A stretch of 64,000 nucleotides of DNA from Alloalcanivorax sp964556345 (GCA_964556345.1 CAZKWA010000004.1:1-64000); one strand, 5' to 3'. Positions 1 through 8,536 are shown, numbered from the stretch's first letter. Numbers and translations are program-made. Notes: generated by a model from the sequence alone, not told the origin.

Positions 1-54
1 GTATCCCGCCGGGTGGCTAGCGCCACCCTTTCGCGGGCGGGGCCCGCTCCCACA
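1..54. repeat. REP element (partial extragenic palindrome)
   Basis: On the minus strand this reads as a REP unit starting TGTGGGAGCG, with a GGGCCCCGCCCGCGAAAGG stem and a second palindromic part (GGGTGGC..GCCACCC). The first 31 bases are identical to those starting at 8547, so the two belong to one subfamily. The element lies just downstream of the minus-strand flavoprotein gene, a usual REP position between or after genes. Its outer edge may continue beyond the window. Confidence 0.75.
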
Positions 55-75
55 AAGCCGTCTTCCAGAATTATG

Positions 76-1176
76 TCAGTCGATATGTTCCGCCAGCGCC
101 AGGACGGCGGTGAGGCCCGGTGATTCAATACCGAGCAAATTCACCAACCCGTCAATGCCGTGCTCGCCCTGGCCCTGGATCAGAAAGTCCCGATAGGGTT
201 CCCCGTTCAGCCACAGTTTGGGGCGTACACCGGCGTAGTCCGGTTGCAACGCGCCGGCGGGCAGCCCCGGCCAATAGCGCCGCACCGCCTGTTCGAAGCT
301 CGCCTGCCGACTCTCGTCCACCCGGTAGTCCGGCCGCGCCACCCATTCCACGTCCGGGCCGAATCGGGCGCCGCCGGCCAGATCCAGAGTCAGGTGGACG
401 CCCAGGCCGTCGGCGTCGGGCAGGGGGTAGATCAACCGGTCAGCGGGCGGTTTGCCGCGCAGCTTGAAATAGTGGCCCTTGGCGAAGCGCTGTTGCGGGC
501 GGTGCTGTTCGGGCAGGCCGTCCATCAGCCTGGTGAGCGGCACGGCGCCGAGCCCGGCGGCGTTGATCACGCGCTCGGCGCGCAGCCGGAAGCGCTGGTC
601 CGGGGCCGCCACCGTGAGCGTGAAACGCCCCGGCCGGCAGTCGATGTGCTCCACCCGGTGACGCAGGGCAATCACCGCCCCGTGGGCCTCCGCTTCCGCG
701 GCCAGGCTGGCCATCAGCCCGTGGCTGTCGACGATGCCGCTGGTGGCGCTTTCCAGGGCCTGCTCGACGCGCAGCCAGGGCGCCTCCCGGCGCAATCGTT
801 TTCGGCTTATCAGGCTGAGCCCTTCGGCGCCGGCGGCGCGGGCGTTGGCGTGGAGGTCGTCCAGCGCCCGCGCCTGGCCGGCGCCGGCCACCACCCACTT
901 GCCGCAACGCCGGTGGGCGATATCCCGGGTGGCGCAGTATTCGTAAAGCAGGGCCTTGCCGCGCAGGCAGGTTTCCGCTTTCAGTGAGCCGGGCGGGTAA
1001 TAGAGCCCGCCGTGGATCACCTCGCTGTTGCGTGAGGAGAGGTGCTCACCGATATGGGCTTCCGCCTCCAGCACCACCACCGCCTGCCCGGCGCGGGCGA
1101 GCCGCCGGGCCACCGCCAGGCCGAGCACGCCGGCGCCGATAACGGCACAGGCGGTTTCTTCCAGCGGCAAGGCCAT
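76..1176 (-). CDS. L-2-hydroxyglutarate oxidase-like FAD-dependent oxidoreductase
   Basis: Encodes a 366-residue flavoprotein of the DAO (glycine oxidase/L2HGDH) family. An N-terminal Rossmann FAD motif GAGVLG is at residues 14-19. The segment SSRNSEVIHGGLYYP at about 47-61 is characteristic of the L-2-hydroxyglutarate dehydrogenase/oxidase (LhgO/YgaF) branch. A C-terminal GIESPGLT motif closes the FAD site. The family oxidises L-2-hydroxyglutarate to 2-oxoglutarate and passes electrons to oxygen or the membrane quinone pool; here that substrate is inferred from the motif only. The length is slightly shorter than E. coli LhgO (422 aa). It lies 10 bp downstream of the LTA-synthase-like gene on the same strand and may be cotranscribed with it. 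Confidence 0.8.
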   Translation of the reverse strand: MALPLEETACAVIGAGVLGLAVARRLARAGQAVVVLEAEAHIGEHLSSRNSEVIHGGLYYPPGSLKAETCLRGKALLYEYCATRDIAHRRCGKWVVAGAGQARALDDLHANARAAGAEGLSLISRKRLRREAPWLRVEQALESATSGIVDSHGLMASLAAEAEAHGAVIALRHRVEHIDCRPGRFTLTVAAPDQRFRLRAERVINAAGLGAVPLTRLMDGLPEQHRPQQRFAKGHYFKLRGKPPADRLIYPLPDADGLGVHLTLDLAGGARFGPDVEWVARPDYRVDESRQASFEQAVRRYWPGLPAGALQPDYAGVRPKLWLNGEPYRDFLIQGQGEHGIDGLVNLLGIESPGLTAVLALAEHID

Positions 1177-1186
1177 GGCCGGGCCC

Positions 1187-3274
1187 TTATTGCTCCCCGG
1201 CCGGCGTCGTCTCGGAAGACGCTTTCCCGCCTTTGCCGTCGCTCACCGCGTTGTCATAGAACAGATAGCGGGAGGTTTCGTACACGCCACGGGCCAGATT
1301 GAACAGGTGCTGGAAGGTTTGCGGGTCCTCCCCGGCCCGGTCCTGTTGCGGCTCATCGCTGTACAACTTGTGCAGCGTGGCCGCTTCGCCGTCATGGTTG
1401 AGGCGCACCAGATGCTCCTGGGTGACCATGCCGATCTGCGGCGCCGGGCCTTCGCGCAGCACCACGAAGGCGCTGCGCTCACCTTCCGGCGCCGGCATCT
1501 GGATGTCCCGCCCCAGGGTGGTATTGCGGTATTCCATACCCAGCAGGCCGGCGAGGGTGGGCATCACGTCCACCAGGCTCACCACCTCTTTCACATGGCG
1601 GGGCGCCAGCAAACCCGGCGCGTACAGCATGTGCGGCACATGGTGGCTTTCCAGGCCCAACTGCTCCTGGAAGGGCGGCATATGCGCCAGGGTAGTGATG
1701 CGATTGTTGTGGTCGCCGAAGAACACAAAAATGGTGTTGTCGAAGTAGTCGCTTTCGCGGGCCATCTCCATGTAGCGGCCCACGTTGTAGTCGAGCAGCC
1801 GGACCGCGTTGTATTGCGCGGTATTGCGGAAGCCGTTGGCGTTGAGCTCATGCTCCGGCGGCGAGCGGGTCTCGAAGTCGTCGTTGTGCTCCGGAATGGT
1901 GAAGGGGCGGTGGTTGCCGGCGGTCTGGATAAAGGCGAAGAACGGCTGATCCGACGGAATGGCGTCTAGGATCCGGTGGGATTCCTTGAACAGGTTCAGG
2001 TCGGAAATGCCCCAGACGTCCACGTTCGGGGACTGCCAGTCGCCTTCTTCGTACAGCTCCAGGCCGTCGATGCTGCGGGTGAGCACCGCCTCCAGGTTGG
2101 CCCAGCCGGCGTTGCCGCCCACCATGTAGAGCTTCCGGTAGCCCTCCAGCTGATCAACGATGTTGCGCTGGTGACCGATCAGCGGGTTGCGGCTGGCGGT
2201 TTCTTCCGGAGCCACGTCGGGGATGCCGGTGAGAAACGCCCAGATGCTTTTCGCGGTGCCGGTGACCGGCACATAGAAGTGCTCGAAGAACCAGCCGTCG
2301 CGGGCGATGCGGTCCAGATTGGGGGTGGGATCGAACGGCGTGCCGTAGGCCCCCACGCGGCTGGCGCCCAGGGACTCCAGCATCACCACCACGATATTGG
2401 GCGGGCGCTCCACATCGAGCCGGTGCGGCTGCACCGACACGGTGCGCTCGAAATTCAGCGGCTCGCGGGCGTCTTCCGGCAACGCCAGGAAGTCCGCCAT
2501 CAGCGGGTAGTATTTTTCCACCGCTTCCCGGTCAAAGGGGTCGCTGCTGAGCAGGGTGGTGTCGTACAGGAACAGCACCGGATTGAGCCCCAGGGCGGCC
2601 ACCGCGTTATTACCGGACGCGAAAGCGTCGCTCCAGCGCAGCGGCACCGGGTTCTCCAGGTTGATATCCGACACCCGGCCGAGCAGACCGAACACCAGCA
2701 CCAGGGTGACCACCACGCCGCCGACCACCTTGCTGACGGCGCCCATGGGTGCCGGCGCGCGCAGCAGAAAACGGCGCGCCAACGCCCGGAACACCAGCGC
2801 CATCACGGCGGTCACGGCCAGCCAGCCCAGGGTGATCCACACCACCGGGTAACTTTCCCAGACCATGCGGGTGGAAATCGCGGTATCTTCCAGGAAGCGG
2901 AAGGCGGTTACGTTGAGCCGGTCGCCCAGGTACACATAGTGGCCGAAGTCGAGGATATAGGTGAGCACCACCAGCAGCACCGCCAGGGTGATATAGACCA
3001 GCCCGAGAACGCGCACCGGCGCGGAGCGGACCAGATTAAAGCGCGGCAGCCACGCCAGCACGGCGAGCGGCAGCACCATTAGCAGGGCCAGCCGGAAATC
3101 GAAGCGCAGCCCCACGCCCAGGGCATGGAGGAGGGCCCCCGAATCGGCCTCCACGGTGTCGCCCACTTCGGAGAAAAAGGCAAAGAACACCGCCCGCAGG
3201 ATCACGAACAGGACGAACAGCGCCACCACGCTGGATGCCAGAAAACGAAGCCGGCGTGACTTCCACCACCCCAT
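1187..3274 (-). CDS. LTA synthase-family membrane sulfatase-fold enzyme
   Basis: A 695-residue protein with about five N-terminal membrane helices (roughly 10-32, 60-76, 86-110, 140-162, 182-200), then a large periplasmic alkaline-phosphatase/sulfatase-fold domain. Visible catalytic features are the metal ligand region VVMLES (Glu300), a Thr nucleophile region TGTAKS (Thr338/340), His455 in GNHRPF and GDH at 520-522. This is the architecture of LtaS, OpgB and related phosphoglycerol or phosphoethanolamine transferases. In a Gram-negative it probably transfers a lipid head group to a periplasmic or outer-membrane acceptor. An OpgB-like role on the glucans made by opgGH (30-34 kb) is possible but not shown by linkage. 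Confidence 0.8.
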   Translation of the reverse strand: MGWWKSRRLRFLASSVVALFVLFVILRAVFFAFFSEVGDTVEADSGALLHALGVGLRFDFRLALLMVLPLAVLAWLPRFNLVRSAPVRVLGLVYITLAVLLVVLTYILDFGHYVYLGDRLNVTAFRFLEDTAISTRMVWESYPVVWITLGWLAVTAVMALVFRALARRFLLRAPAPMGAVSKVVGGVVVTLVLVFGLLGRVSDINLENPVPLRWSDAFASGNNAVAALGLNPVLFLYDTTLLSSDPFDREAVEKYYPLMADFLALPEDAREPLNFERTVSVQPHRLDVERPPNIVVVMLESLGASRVGAYGTPFDPTPNLDRIARDGWFFEHFYVPVTGTAKSIWAFLTGIPDVAPEETASRNPLIGHQRNIVDQLEGYRKLYMVGGNAGWANLEAVLTRSIDGLELYEEGDWQSPNVDVWGISDLNLFKESHRILDAIPSDQPFFAFIQTAGNHRPFTIPEHNDDFETRSPPEHELNANGFRNTAQYNAVRLLDYNVGRYMEMARESDYFDNTIFVFFGDHNNRITTLAHMPPFQEQLGLESHHVPHMLYAPGLLAPRHVKEVVSLVDVMPTLAGLLGMEYRNTTLGRDIQMPAPEGERSAFVVLREGPAPQIGMVTQEHLVRLNHDGEAATLHKLYSDEPQQDRAGEDPQTFQHLFNLARGVYETSRYLFYDNAVSDGKGGKASSETTPAGEQ

Positions 3275-3365
3275 GTATGCCTCCGGGTCAGGTTGATACG
3301 AAATTCAAGCGGCCTATGCTAACGCTACAAGGTCCGCCGTGCATGCGGTAATGGAGACCCTTTTT

Positions 3366-3869
3366 ATGGTGGCAACTGAATCCCGGGACGGTGTCACGGT
3401 GGTGACCCTCAAACCCCACCTGTCCGCCGACTGGCGTCAGGTCAAACGGTTCATCCTGTTGATCGCGGTGGTGGTGTTCACGGTGGCGGCGGCCTGGACC
3501 CTGGCGGGCATCTGGCTGGCGCTGCCGTTCGCCTTCCTCGAAGTGGGGCTGATTGGTTATCTGCTGTATCGGGTGTGCTTCCGCCTTTCCTACCTGCATC
3601 AGCGCATCGCCGTGGAACCGGGCCGGGTGATCCTGCGCGAAGGCGTGCGCGGCCCGGACCGGGAGTGGACCCTGGCGCGCCCGGCGGCGCATCTGCATGT
3701 GGTGCTGCCGGTCAAGGAAGTGGACATGATCGGCCTGCACCTGTGCGACGACGACACCCGTCTGGAGCTGGGCGCCTTTCTCAACGGCGACGGCCGTGAA
3801 CAGGCCCGCCGGGCGCTGCGCGACGCCGGCCTGGTGGAAACCTCGGACCGTTGGTGGGAACACGGCTGA
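3366..3869 (+). CDS. DUF2244 integral membrane protein
   Basis: A 167-residue protein with two adjacent hydrophobic segments at about 25-65 (ILLIAVVVFTVAAAW and IWLALPFAFLEVGLIGYLLY), then a soluble C-terminal part containing REW and a short beta-rich stretch. This layout matches the DUF2244 family of small proteobacterial membrane proteins of unknown function. I chose the ATG at 3366 because GGAGA lies about 8 bases upstream; an in-frame ATG at 3351 and GTG at 3339 are alternatives. It is divergent from the LTA-synthase-like gene and followed after 31 bp by an ABM-domain gene. Confidence 0.65.
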   Translation: MVATESRDGVTVVTLKPHLSADWRQVKRFILLIAVVVFTVAAAWTLAGIWLALPFAFLEVGLIGYLLYRVCFRLSYLHQRIAVEPGRVILREGVRGPDREWTLARPAAHLHVVLPVKEVDMIGLHLCDDDTRLELGAFLNGDGREQARRALRDAGLVETSDRWWEHG

Positions 3870-3900
3870 ACGGCCCGCCAACCCGCAACAGGAGAGAGCA

Positions 3901-4233
3901 ATGAAGTACATCTTCGAAGTGCGCATGAAAGACGGCTACACCGTGGAGGAATACGCCCGGGCCTGGGTCGAAGCCAGCGAAATCATCCAGCAGACCCCGG
4001 GCGCGCGCGGCACCTATCTGCACCGCAAGATCGGCGAGCCGGAGACCCTGCTGGCCATCGCCCACTGGGAGTCCAAGGCGCACCGGGACGCCAAGGACGA
4101 CAGCCGCAGCGCCAGGGTGAAGGCGATCCTGGAGAAACACGCCCGCACCTGCGAGATCACCCCGCTGGGTGAATTCGAAGAACCGGAATGGGAAGTGCTG
4201 CCCAATAAGGGGGGAGGGGACAATGAAGGCTAG
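3901..4233 (+). CDS. Antibiotic biosynthesis monooxygenase (ABM)-like small protein
   Basis: A 110-residue soluble protein whose N-terminal strand KYIFEVRMKDGY and central AIAHWESKAHRDA segment resemble the dimeric alpha+beta barrel (ABM/EthD-like) fold. Members are small oxygenases, isomerases or ligand-binding proteins; no substrate can be read from the sequence. The start is set by the ribosome binding site AGGAGAG 7-8 bases before ATG 3901; an upstream in-frame extension overlaps the previous gene and is unlikely. Its 3' end overlaps the following lipoprotein gene by 11 bases, so the two are probably translationally coupled. Confidence 0.55.
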   Translation: MKYIFEVRMKDGYTVEEYARAWVEASEIIQQTPGARGTYLHRKIGEPETLLAIAHWESKAHRDAKDDSRSARVKAILEKHARTCEITPLGEFEEPEWEVLPNKGGGDNEG

Positions 4234-4570
4234 ATGCCCGAGCTGGTTGCCGCCGATGTTGCTCGGTGTGGTTGTCGGGCTGGCCGGTTGCGATTATTCC
4301 AACGCACCCCAGGCCGCGCCGCTGCGGATGCTCGCGGACCAGCCCGCGGACTACCAGGGCGAACGGGTGACCACCGCCGGCACGGTGCGCCATTTCCAGG
4401 ATCCGCTGCACTACTGGATCGAGGACGACGACCTGAACCGGGTGGCCCTTAAGCCGGTGGAGAAAGTGGAGCCCCACCTGGGCAAGCGGGTGCGCGTCAC
4501 CGGCGTCTTCCGCTACCAGGAAAACGCCGGCCGCGAAATCGAGCTGGAGTCGATCCGGGAAGAACCCTGA
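4223..4570 (+). CDS. Small lipoprotein with OB-fold-like domain
   Basis: A 115-residue protein with a short type II signal peptide ending in lipobox GLAGC (Cys about residue 21-22), so it should be lipid-anchored. The mature part (ERVTTAGTVRHF ... GKRVRVTGVFRYQ ... EIELESI) has the strand pattern of an OB-fold similar to bacterial stress/tRNA_anti-like domains. The ATG at 4223 follows GGGAGGGGAC and overlaps the end of the ABM-like gene. It ends immediately next to the convergent saccharopine-dehydrogenase-like gene (no gap). No function is known to me. Confidence 0.6.
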   Translation: MKARCPSWLPPMLLGVVVGLAGCDYSNAPQAAPLRMLADQPADYQGERVTTAGTVRHFQDPLHYWIEDDDLNRVALKPVEKVEPHLGKRVRVTGVFRYQENAGREIELESIREEP

Positions 4571-5749
4571 TCAACCCTCGATCTGGAACTTCAAGCCGGC
4601 GTTATCGACGAGACGCTTGATCAGTTTGTCACCGAACGCCGGCGCCGTGGTCCAGATACCACCGGCCGTGTCATCGGCATCCCGCACCAGACACACCGCG
4701 CTCTCGGTGATCATCCGCGACGTGGAGCCGTAACCCGGGTCCCGGTTGCCGGACACGCTGGCCTTAAGCTGGCGGCCATCCTCGGTCTCGCCGATGAACA
4801 GCACGTCGTAGAAGCCGTTTTCCCGCTCTTCCTTGCTCGGGCCTTCACCGGGTTTGGGCGCGTCCTTACCGGACAGCGAACGGTCGTTGGTCACCGCCTC
4901 GGCGGTGGCCTTGCCCTTCTCGCCGGGGCCGGTGAGGATCATCTCGTCGTACACGAACTGCTCGCCGTAGGCGTGCCCCAGCAACTGGTTGGAGCGGTGC
5001 ACGTTACGGGTGTTGATGGTCGCCATCACGAACGGCGCCAACCAGGTGTGCAGCTCATCGTCGTAGACCGGCTCCTTCGGCTCCGGCTGCTCCGGCCCCT
5101 TGAAGCCCGGCGTCAGGGAGAACGGATCGGTGAGCAGCTGATAGATCTTCGGGTCCTTCTTGGCGGCCACCAGCGTCGCCTGCAGGCTGGCGGCGGTGCC
5201 GCCGGAGAAAGTGCCCTTCATCTTGCGCACCCGGCCCTTCACGCGGGGCAGGTAGGCGCCCAGGTTGTCCTTGGCGTATTCCTGCAGGAAGTACACGCCC
5301 ATATCGAACGGGATCGAATCAAACCCGCAGGAAAACACGATCCGCGCGCCGCTCGCCTTGGCGGCCTCGCCGTGGGCGTCGATCATCTGGCGCATCCACG
5401 CCGGCTCGCCGCACAGATCCACATAGTCCGTGCCGGTCTTGGCGCAGGCCGCCACCAGCGGCTCGCCGTACAACTGGTACGGGCCCACCGTGGTCAGCAC
5501 CACCCGGGTGCGCTTCGCCAGCGCCTCCAGGGTCTCCGGCTGGTCCGCGTCGGCGGTGATCAGCGGCACCGACTCCGGCACGCCGATTTCCTCGCGTACC
5601 GCCTTCAGTTTCTCCTCGCTGCGGCCCGCCATGGCCCACTTCAGGTCGGCATCGGCGCCGTACTGCTGGTGCAGATACTCCGCCACCAGCCGGCCCGTGA
5701 AGCCGCTGGCGCCGTACACCACGATGTCGAACTCTCTCCCGTTGCTCAT
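4571..5749 (-). CDS. Saccharopine dehydrogenase-like / trans-acting enoyl reductase family oxidoreductase
   Basis: A 392-residue protein with an N-terminal NAD(P)-binding Rossmann motif FDIVVYGASGFTGR (about 7-20), followed by TVGPYQLYGEPLVAACA and CGFDSIPFD, hallmarks of the saccharopine dehydrogenase-like family that includes mycobacterial trans-acting enoyl reductases. In bacteria such as this the substrate is unknown; lysine metabolism is not implied by the name. I chose ATG 5749; a GTG further upstream at 5782 would add 11 unconserved-looking residues. It is transcribed convergently with the small lipoprotein gene. Confidence 0.7.
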   Translation of the reverse strand: MSNGREFDIVVYGASGFTGRLVAEYLHQQYGADADLKWAMAGRSEEKLKAVREEIGVPESVPLITADADQPETLEALAKRTRVVLTTVGPYQLYGEPLVAACAKTGTDYVDLCGEPAWMRQMIDAHGEAAKASGARIVFSCGFDSIPFDMGVYFLQEYAKDNLGAYLPRVKGRVRKMKGTFSGGTAASLQATLVAAKKDPKIYQLLTDPFSLTPGFKGPEQPEPKEPVYDDELHTWLAPFVMATINTRNVHRSNQLLGHAYGEQFVYDEMILTGPGEKGKATAEAVTNDRSLSGKDAPKPGEGPSKEERENGFYDVLFIGETEDGRQLKASVSGNRDPGYGSTSRMITESAVCLVRDADDTAGGIWTTAPAFGDKLIKRLVDNAGLKFQIEG

Positions 5750-5970
5750 AATCGGCAATCCGTTCTGTTGCGAATGATGCACCCACTATAGACCCCGTCC
5801 CGCGCCCTTGGGCAGGGTGGGGAACGGCTTTTTCATGGGCAGGACAGTCGTGGCCCGGGATGGCCAGAGGGGGCGGTGCATTGTAAGAGGTGACGCTTTC
5901 TGCTTTATTTTCTTGATCACAAAATAATCACGCCACACCCTTTGCTCGCCAATTTGCTCTAGGATGTTCT

Positions 5971-6275
5971 ATGGAAGGTCGGCTGAAAATCAGGCCGTTT
6001 GAAGAGAGCGACCGGCCACATGTCGTGAAGCTTTGGGATGATTGCGGCCTGAGCCGCCCCTGGAACGATCCGGACAAGGACATTTCCAGGAAGCTTTCCG
6101 TGCAACCAGAACTCTTCTTCGTTGGGGAATCCGACGGGAAATTGGTTGCCACGGCCATGGCCGGGTACGACGGACATCGTGGCCCAATGAAAAGGTATTG
6201 TCTTTCTATCGGACTCTTGGCTATACCATCGATGATGTTATAAGCACGGGAAAGCGGCTAATTCCGGACGCCTGA
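5971..6275 (+). pseudogene. GNAT acetyltransferase remnant (YpeA-like), internal deletion with frameshift
   Basis: The first frame gives a normal GNAT N-terminus: IRPFEESDRPHVVKLW, a WNDPDKDI segment and VATAMAGYDGHRG (to about base 6183). The YpeA-type C-terminus, NEKVLSFYRTLGYTIDDV and GKRL, is present directly after it but in another frame, ending at 6275. In intact relatives about 40 residues carrying the acetyl-CoA-binding Q/RxxGxG/A loop separate these parts. The gene has therefore lost its cofactor-binding core and cannot make an active enzyme. It has an AGGATG sequence upstream of the ATG, so translation may still start. Confidence 0.75.
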
Positions 6276-6367
6276 GAAATGGTAATCCGTGTTGGATCCT
6301 ATGCTTTGGCTTTTCGCAGAGATCGGCGATTTTCTTCCTCAGACCCGATCAGTATTTAGGAGAAGGT

Positions 6368-6718
6368 ATGAAGGTTCACTATCTGGAGATTGTATCCGAA
6401 GACGTGGATGCGGTATGTAAAGCGTATGAAGCAGCCCACGGCGTCAGGTTCGGTGACCCGGACGAACTGCTCGGGGGTGCCAGGACCTGCACGCTTTCCG
6501 ATGGCTCGATTTTGGGCGTACGAGGGCCTCTGCGAAGCACGGAAGCGCCGGTGGTCCGACCCTATTGGCTGGTGGAGGATATTGACCGGGCGGTGGCTGA
6601 CGCTGAGGCCGCGGGCGCCAGCATTGCGATGCCGCCAACGGAAATTCCCGGTAAGGGCAGGTTTGCGATCTATATCCTCGGTGGTAACGATCACGGATTT
6701 TGGCAACTAAGTGGCTGA
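6368..6718 (+). CDS. VOC superfamily protein (glyoxalase/bleomycin-resistance fold)
   Basis: A 116-residue single VOC module. It opens with the strand MKVHYLEIVSEDVDAVCKAYEAAHG and ends with ILGGNDHGFWQLSG, the paired beta-alpha-beta pattern of the fold. Metal-ligand positions are not clear: the N-terminal His and the C-terminal Q/H are present, but the usual Glu is not obvious. Such proteins can be small dioxygenases, lyases or binding proteins. The ATG follows AGGAGAAGGT. It lies 42 bp before an AraC-type regulator in the accessory block. Confidence 0.65.
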   Translation: MKVHYLEIVSEDVDAVCKAYEAAHGVRFGDPDELLGGARTCTLSDGSILGVRGPLRSTEAPVVRPYWLVEDIDRAVADAEAAGASIAMPPTEIPGKGRFAIYILGGNDHGFWQLSG

Positions 6719-6759
6719 AGGGATAGGCGTCACCAGCGGCTTGTCGGGCAGGGGGAAAG

Positions 6760-7230
6760 ATGAGTCAGAATCCTGAGCTACTGCGCCGGTTATTGCGGGC
6801 GAAAGACCGGATGGACGCCGCCCCCCACGAGGCATGGCCGGTCCGGCGCTTGGCGCAGGTGAGCGTGGTCTCGGCGGCGCATTTCGCACGCGAGTTCAAA
6901 CGCGCCTTCGGTCTGCCGCCGCACCGCTATTTACTCACCCGTCGTATTGAGCGGGCCACGGCGCTGCTCCGCGATACCGACCTGCCCATTACGGAAATCG
7001 CCCTCCGAACCGGTTGGAGCAGCGTGGGCACTTTTGGCCGCATTTTTCGTGACATTACCGGTGCGAGCCCCGGCGAGATTCGCGTGTGTGAAGGGGCGGC
7101 TCCTGCGCATGCACGGGAGGCCATGCCCGAGTGCATTGCGCGCACCGCCGACCGGCCGGATCTCAAGACAGCAGTTTCGGAGAAGCGTCGGTTGAAGGTC
7201 GCTGGCAAACTGGCGCTTCAATCCGATTGA
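6760..7230 (+). CDS. Short AraC-family transcriptional regulator
   Basis: A 156-residue protein made almost only of the two-helix-turn-helix AraC DNA-binding domain. The first HTH is around VRRLAQVSVVSAAHFAREFKR and the second around ITEIALRTGWSSVGTFGRIF. There is no N-terminal ligand domain, but a Lys/Arg/Ala-rich 40-residue tail follows. It is 10 bp upstream of a VOC gene on the same strand; short AraC plus VOC pairs are common, and the regulator probably acts on this small operon. The C-terminal tail after the second HTH shows no recognisable domain. Confidence 0.75.
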   Translation: MSQNPELLRRLLRAKDRMDAAPHEAWPVRRLAQVSVVSAAHFAREFKRAFGLPPHRYLLTRRIERATALLRDTDLPITEIALRTGWSSVGTFGRIFRDITGASPGEIRVCEGAAPAHAREAMPECIARTADRPDLKTAVSEKRRLKVAGKLALQSD

Positions 7231-7240
7231 AGGGGGTGCC

Positions 7241-7651
7241 ATGACGACGGGTGTGAATGTAGCAGGTTTGTATGTGCGCGATCAGGATGAAGCTCTTGCC
7301 TTCTACGTCGAGAAGCTGGGCTTTATCGTTAATACCGATGTGCGCAATGGTGACTACCGCTGGTTGACGGTCCGGCATCCGCACCAGCCTTCGTTCCAGT
7401 TGGGCTTGTTCAAGCCGGGGCCGCCGGTGCATGACGTGGAAACCGCGCGGACCTTGCATGAGATTGTCGCTAAAGGGGCCATGCCGCCGCTGGTATTATT
7501 GGTGGACGACTGCCATGCGGCTTACGAGCGCTTGAGTCAGTGCGGGGTGGAGTTCACGCAGGAACCCGTGGAGCGTTACGGCACCGTGGACGCGGGCTTT
7601 CGGGATCCGTCCGGCAACGGCTGGAAGATGATCGAAGCGTCCGGTCCGTAG
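7241..7651 (+). CDS. VOC family protein
   Basis: A 136-residue glyoxalase-fold protein. It begins VAGLYVRDQDEALAFYVEKLGFIV, the standard first beta-alpha-beta half, and ends VDAGFRDPSGNGWKMIE, the typical second half (DPxGNxW). Enzymatic activity cannot be assigned. It follows the short AraC gene by 10 bp and precedes a small membrane protein gene by 14 bp, suggesting a three-gene unit. The start ATG is preceded by AGGGGG. Confidence 0.7.
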   Translation: MTTGVNVAGLYVRDQDEALAFYVEKLGFIVNTDVRNGDYRWLTVRHPHQPSFQLGLFKPGPPVHDVETARTLHEIVAKGAMPPLVLLVDDCHAAYERLSQCGVEFTQEPVERYGTVDAGFRDPSGNGWKMIEASGP

Positions 7652-7665
7652 TCTGGGAGGTTGAA

Positions 7666-7887
7666 ATGAGCTGGAACGCCTGGATTCGGCGGAGTCACCG
7701 TTGGCTGTCCATGATTTTCACGGCGACGGTGATTGCCAATTTCGCGGTCAGAGCCCTGGCTTCGGCGGAACCATCGCCGTGGATAACCTACTCGCCGTTA
7801 CCGCCGCTGTTTTTATTGCTTCTTACGGGCCTGTATCTCTTCGCGTTACCGCATGTACTCAGGTGGCGCGGCAGAAAACATACCTGA
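7666..7887 (+). CDS. Small two-helix membrane protein, unknown function
   Basis: A 73-residue protein starting MSWNAWIRRSHRWLSM after a good GGGAGG ribosome binding site. It has two hydrophobic segments (about 14-30 and 45-63) and a basic C-terminus (RWRGRKHT), so it is a probable inner-membrane hairpin. It is close behind the VOC gene and likely cotranscribed with it. I recognise no family. The roughly 130 bp between this gene and the toxin-antitoxin pair show no coding signal. Confidence 0.55.
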   Translation: MSWNAWIRRSHRWLSMIFTATVIANFAVRALASAEPSPWITYSPLPPLFLLLLTGLYLFALPHVLRWRGRKHT

Positions 7888-8021
7888 AAAGCCGAACGCC
7901 CGGGCGCGGACCAGGCCCCAACCGCAGGGTAGGGATTGGCCAACCCGGCGCACCGCTTCTCTGTGGCAAGCCGCTATTCATCCGTGTCAAAATCGGGGGC
8001 ACGTGAACGGGAGGTTTCCCC

Positions 8022-8246
8022 ATGGATCTAGAGAAGATCGAAGATGAAGTGCTCCATCTTCCGAAAGAGGAGCGAGCGAAACTGATCCACCGGCTGGTAT
8101 TGAGTCTGGATGCCCCCTCGGGGGAGGAGCTTCGGTCCGACTGGTTGCTGGAAGCCCGGCGGAGAGCGGAAGAGCTTGATAACGGCTCGGTTCAGGCGGT
8201 ACCCGGGGATGATGTCATGAGAAAGGCACGGGCCCTGATTAAGTGA
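8022..8246 (+). CDS. Type II antitoxin, putative addiction-module component
   Basis: A 74-residue acidic/basic helical protein. LPKEERAKLIHRLVLSLD at the N-terminus is typical of the unstable antitoxin family (PF09720-like) that pairs with RelE/ParE toxins. The C-terminal half would wrap the toxin. GGGAGG lies 8 bases before the ATG. Its TGA overlaps the GTG start of the toxin gene by 4 bases, the usual coupled arrangement. Confidence 0.8.
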   Translation: MDLEKIEDEVLHLPKEERAKLIHRLVLSLDAPSGEELRSDWLLEARRRAEELDNGSVQAVPGDDVMRKARALIK

Positions 8247-8536
8247 ACTATTTTTTCCACCCGGCAGCGGAAGCCGAGTTTCTGGAATCAGTCGGTTATT
8301 ACGAATCGAGAGTTCCGGGATTGGGTGGTGCCTTCATCGAGGAAGTGGAGGCGATGGCCACTTTAATCGGCGAGACACCGAAAGTCTGGCAAGTTGAACA
8401 AGAACCGGATATTCGCAGGGCTCCTCTCCATCGGTTTCCGTTACCCATTGTTTATCGAGAACAGTCTGACGGCTTTCAGATTCTGGCGGTTGCGCATGAT
8501 CGGCGACGGCCTCAGTACTGGCTTGGCAGGCTTTAG
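8243..8536 (+). CDS. RelE/ParE-family toxin
   Basis: A 97-residue protein of the RelE/ParE fold: it starts NYFFHPAAEAEFLESVGYYE, has a central LIGETPKVWQ and DIRRAPLHRFPLPIVYR, and ends with a VAHDRRRPQYWLGR strand, a pattern shared by the family's small toxins. The start is GTG 8243, overlapping the antitoxin stop. ParE-like members poison gyrase and RelE-like members cut mRNA; the sequence alone does not decide. The pair sits at the end of an accessory block and directly before a REP element. Confidence 0.8.
   Translation: MNYFFHPAAEAEFLESVGYYESRVPGLGGAFIEEVEAMATLIGETPKVWQVEQEPDIRRAPLHRFPLPIVYREQSDGFQILAVAHDRRRPQYWLGRL

Noticed and set aside
5750..5970. Gap of about 220 bp checked for a small gene or RNA
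   Set aside because: No convincing start with a ribosome binding site, conserved motif or stable structure seen.
7888..8021. Gap before the toxin-antitoxin pair checked for a promoter operator
   Set aside because: No clear palindrome or consensus promoter; the only clear signal is the antitoxin ribosome binding site.
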